NCBI RefSeq assembly: GCF_000143885.2
Contig: NC_018581.1
Span: forward strand, 4,464,001 to 4,528,000
Source of the DNA: Gordonia sp. KTR9
GTDB taxonomy: Bacteria > Actinomycetota > Actinomycetes > Mycobacteriales > Mycobacteriaceae
Direction of reading: 5' to 3'
Length of the DNA: 64,000 bases
Position 1 is the stretch's first letter; each line of letters starts with the position of its first letter. The translations under genes and the position numbers were made by a program. Below the pieces are notes generated by a model that worked only from the letters and a program-made list of their open reading frames with translations, did no database searches and was not told the DNA's origin. This document shows positions 63,233 through 64,000 of this stretch, piece after piece.

Positions 63233-63249
63233 CGAAAGTTGTTGCCGCG

Positions 63250-63690
63250 TCAGAGCGAGGCGTCGGCGAAGATCGGACTGTCGAGGTGACGCGGGTCCAG
63301 CAGACCCGACCCCTCGGGCACGTCGGCCGGGTCGTCGCCCGTGGTCACGATGCGGTTCTGCGCGTCGACGAACACGACGTTCGGCGAGTACTCACGCAGT
63401 TCGGCCGCGTCGAGCATGCTGTAGGCGATGATGATGACGAGATCGCCCGGGTGGACGAGATGCGCTGCCGCGCCGTTGATCCCGATGACACCGCTGCCAC
63501 GCTCACCGGCGATCGCGTAGGTCACGAGCCGGGCACCGTTGTCGATGTCGACGATGGTGACCTGCTCGCCCTCGAGCAGGCCCGCGGCATCGAGCAGGTC
63601 GGAGTCGATGGTGACCGAACCGACATAGTGCAGATCGGCCTGGGTCACGGTGGCGCGGTGGATCTTCGAGGTCATCATGGTGCGCAACAT
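63250..63690 (-). CDS. panD: Aspartate 1-decarboxylase proenzyme
   Basis: This 146-residue protein has the self-cleavage site YVGSVTID. Starting at ATG 63690 places the pyruvoyl-forming Ser at position 25, the usual place. An ATG two codons earlier (63696) overlaps the panC stop as ATGA and is also possible. It makes beta-alanine for pantothenate synthesis. Conserved segments [20 protein letters not shown] and [19 protein letters not shown] are present. Confidence 0.95.
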   Translation of the reverse strand: MLRTMMTSKIHRATVTQADLHYVGSVTIDSDLLDAAGLLEGEQVTIVDIDNGARLVTYAIAGERGSGVIGINGAAAHLVHPGDLVIIIAYSMLDAAELREYSPNVVFVDAQNRIVTTGDDPADVPEGSGLLDPRHLDSPIFADASL

Positions 63691-63692
63691 GG

Positions 63693-64000
63693 TCATCGTC
63701 CCTCTGTCGTGGTTGTGGTGGCATTGGTCCAGGCAAGTTCTTCTTCGAGCGCGGCGACTCCGCCGACCGTCACACCGACGTTGTCGATCAGGCGCGCGTT
63801 GCCGAGCCGCGCCGCGACGAGCAATCGTCCCGGTCCCTTCTCCGGCGGTTCGTCGAGCTGGCGTCCGCGCAGGGCGAGATAGTCGACCTCGATCTCGGGC
63901 ACCGTGGCCAGCACCGACTGCGCGGCAGCCAGAATGGCGTCCCGGCCGCCCTCGGCCGCATGGGCGCCCGCGACGAGCGACGCCGAGATGGCCGTCGCCA
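63693..64000 (-). CDS. panC: Pantothenate synthetase, partial (5' end beyond window)
   Basis: Only the C-terminal about 100 residues are present, including [20 protein letters not shown] and [20 protein letters not shown], as in PanC. The enzyme condenses pantoate and beta-alanine. It overlaps panD or abuts it, so the two are co-translated. Confidence 0.9.
   Translation of the reverse strand, partial: ATAISASLVAGAHAAEGGRDAILAAAQSVLATVPEIEVDYLALRGRQLDEPPEKGPGRLLVAARLGNARLIDNVGVTVGGVAALEEELAWTNATTTTTEGR

Overview
This is a high-GC actinobacterial chromosome segment from a mycolic-acid-containing steroid degrader. Gene content and order match the cholesterol catabolism locus of Mycobacterium tuberculosis (Rv3492c-Rv3561) and of rhodococci. 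Repeat style and the neighbouring lysS, coaX, panD and panC genes make Gordonia or a close relative the best guess. That genus call is inference; no rRNA or tRNA gene was seen.

Layout. Bases 1-10308 (minus strand) hold the mce4 steroid importer: yrbE4A, yrbE4B, mce4A to mce4F and two Mce-associated membrane proteins. Bases 10372-15634 hold hsd4A, fdxD, chsE4 (fadE26), chsE5 (fadE27) and fadD17. Bases 15650-17402 are a small accessory patch with a long palindrome, a small membrane protein, a decayed gene and a DUF1275 protein. Bases 17424-26417 hold a nitronate monooxygenase-like gene, fadD19, echA19, a PAS-ANTAR regulator, an F420-type oxidoreductase (Rv3520c-like), a tandem DUF35 protein (Rv3521-like), ltp4 and ltp3. 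Bases 26461-28207 are an ECF sigma, membrane protein and AhpD-like operon. Bases 28340-32116 hold an NTF2-like gene, cyp125, fadA5 and a ddn-like gene. Bases 32145-37684 are accessory: a DinB-like protein, a WYL regulator, a DUF5685 protein with a Cys-rich tail, a FadD8-like ligase and a GyrA-like/GNAT fusion.

Bases 37764-43542 carry ring C/D genes: an NTF2-like gene, two SDRs, echA20, ipdA, ipdB and ipdC. An ABC ATPase bracketed by inverted repeat copies and an IrtAB-like ABC pair follow (43691-48355). Next come kstR2, an aldehyde dehydrogenase, fadA6, ipdF, fadE30 and fadD3 (48417-55810). The right end holds a DUF559 nuclease-like gene, lysS, a cysteine-free rhodanese-like gene behind a polycysteine leader peptide, two TetR modules, coaX, panD and the end of panC.

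How it works together. Mce4 imports the sterol. Cyp125, FadD19, FadD17, ChsE4/E5, EchA19, Hsd4A, FadA5 and the Ltp3/Ltp4 aldolases shorten the side chain. FadD3, FadE30, IpdF, EchA20, IpdAB, IpdC and FadA6 finish rings C and D. Nine KstR-type boxes (core TAGAACnnGTTCTA) sit before the first group, and three KstR2-type boxes (AnCAAGnnCTTGnT) before the second. The window therefore spans both steroid regulons.
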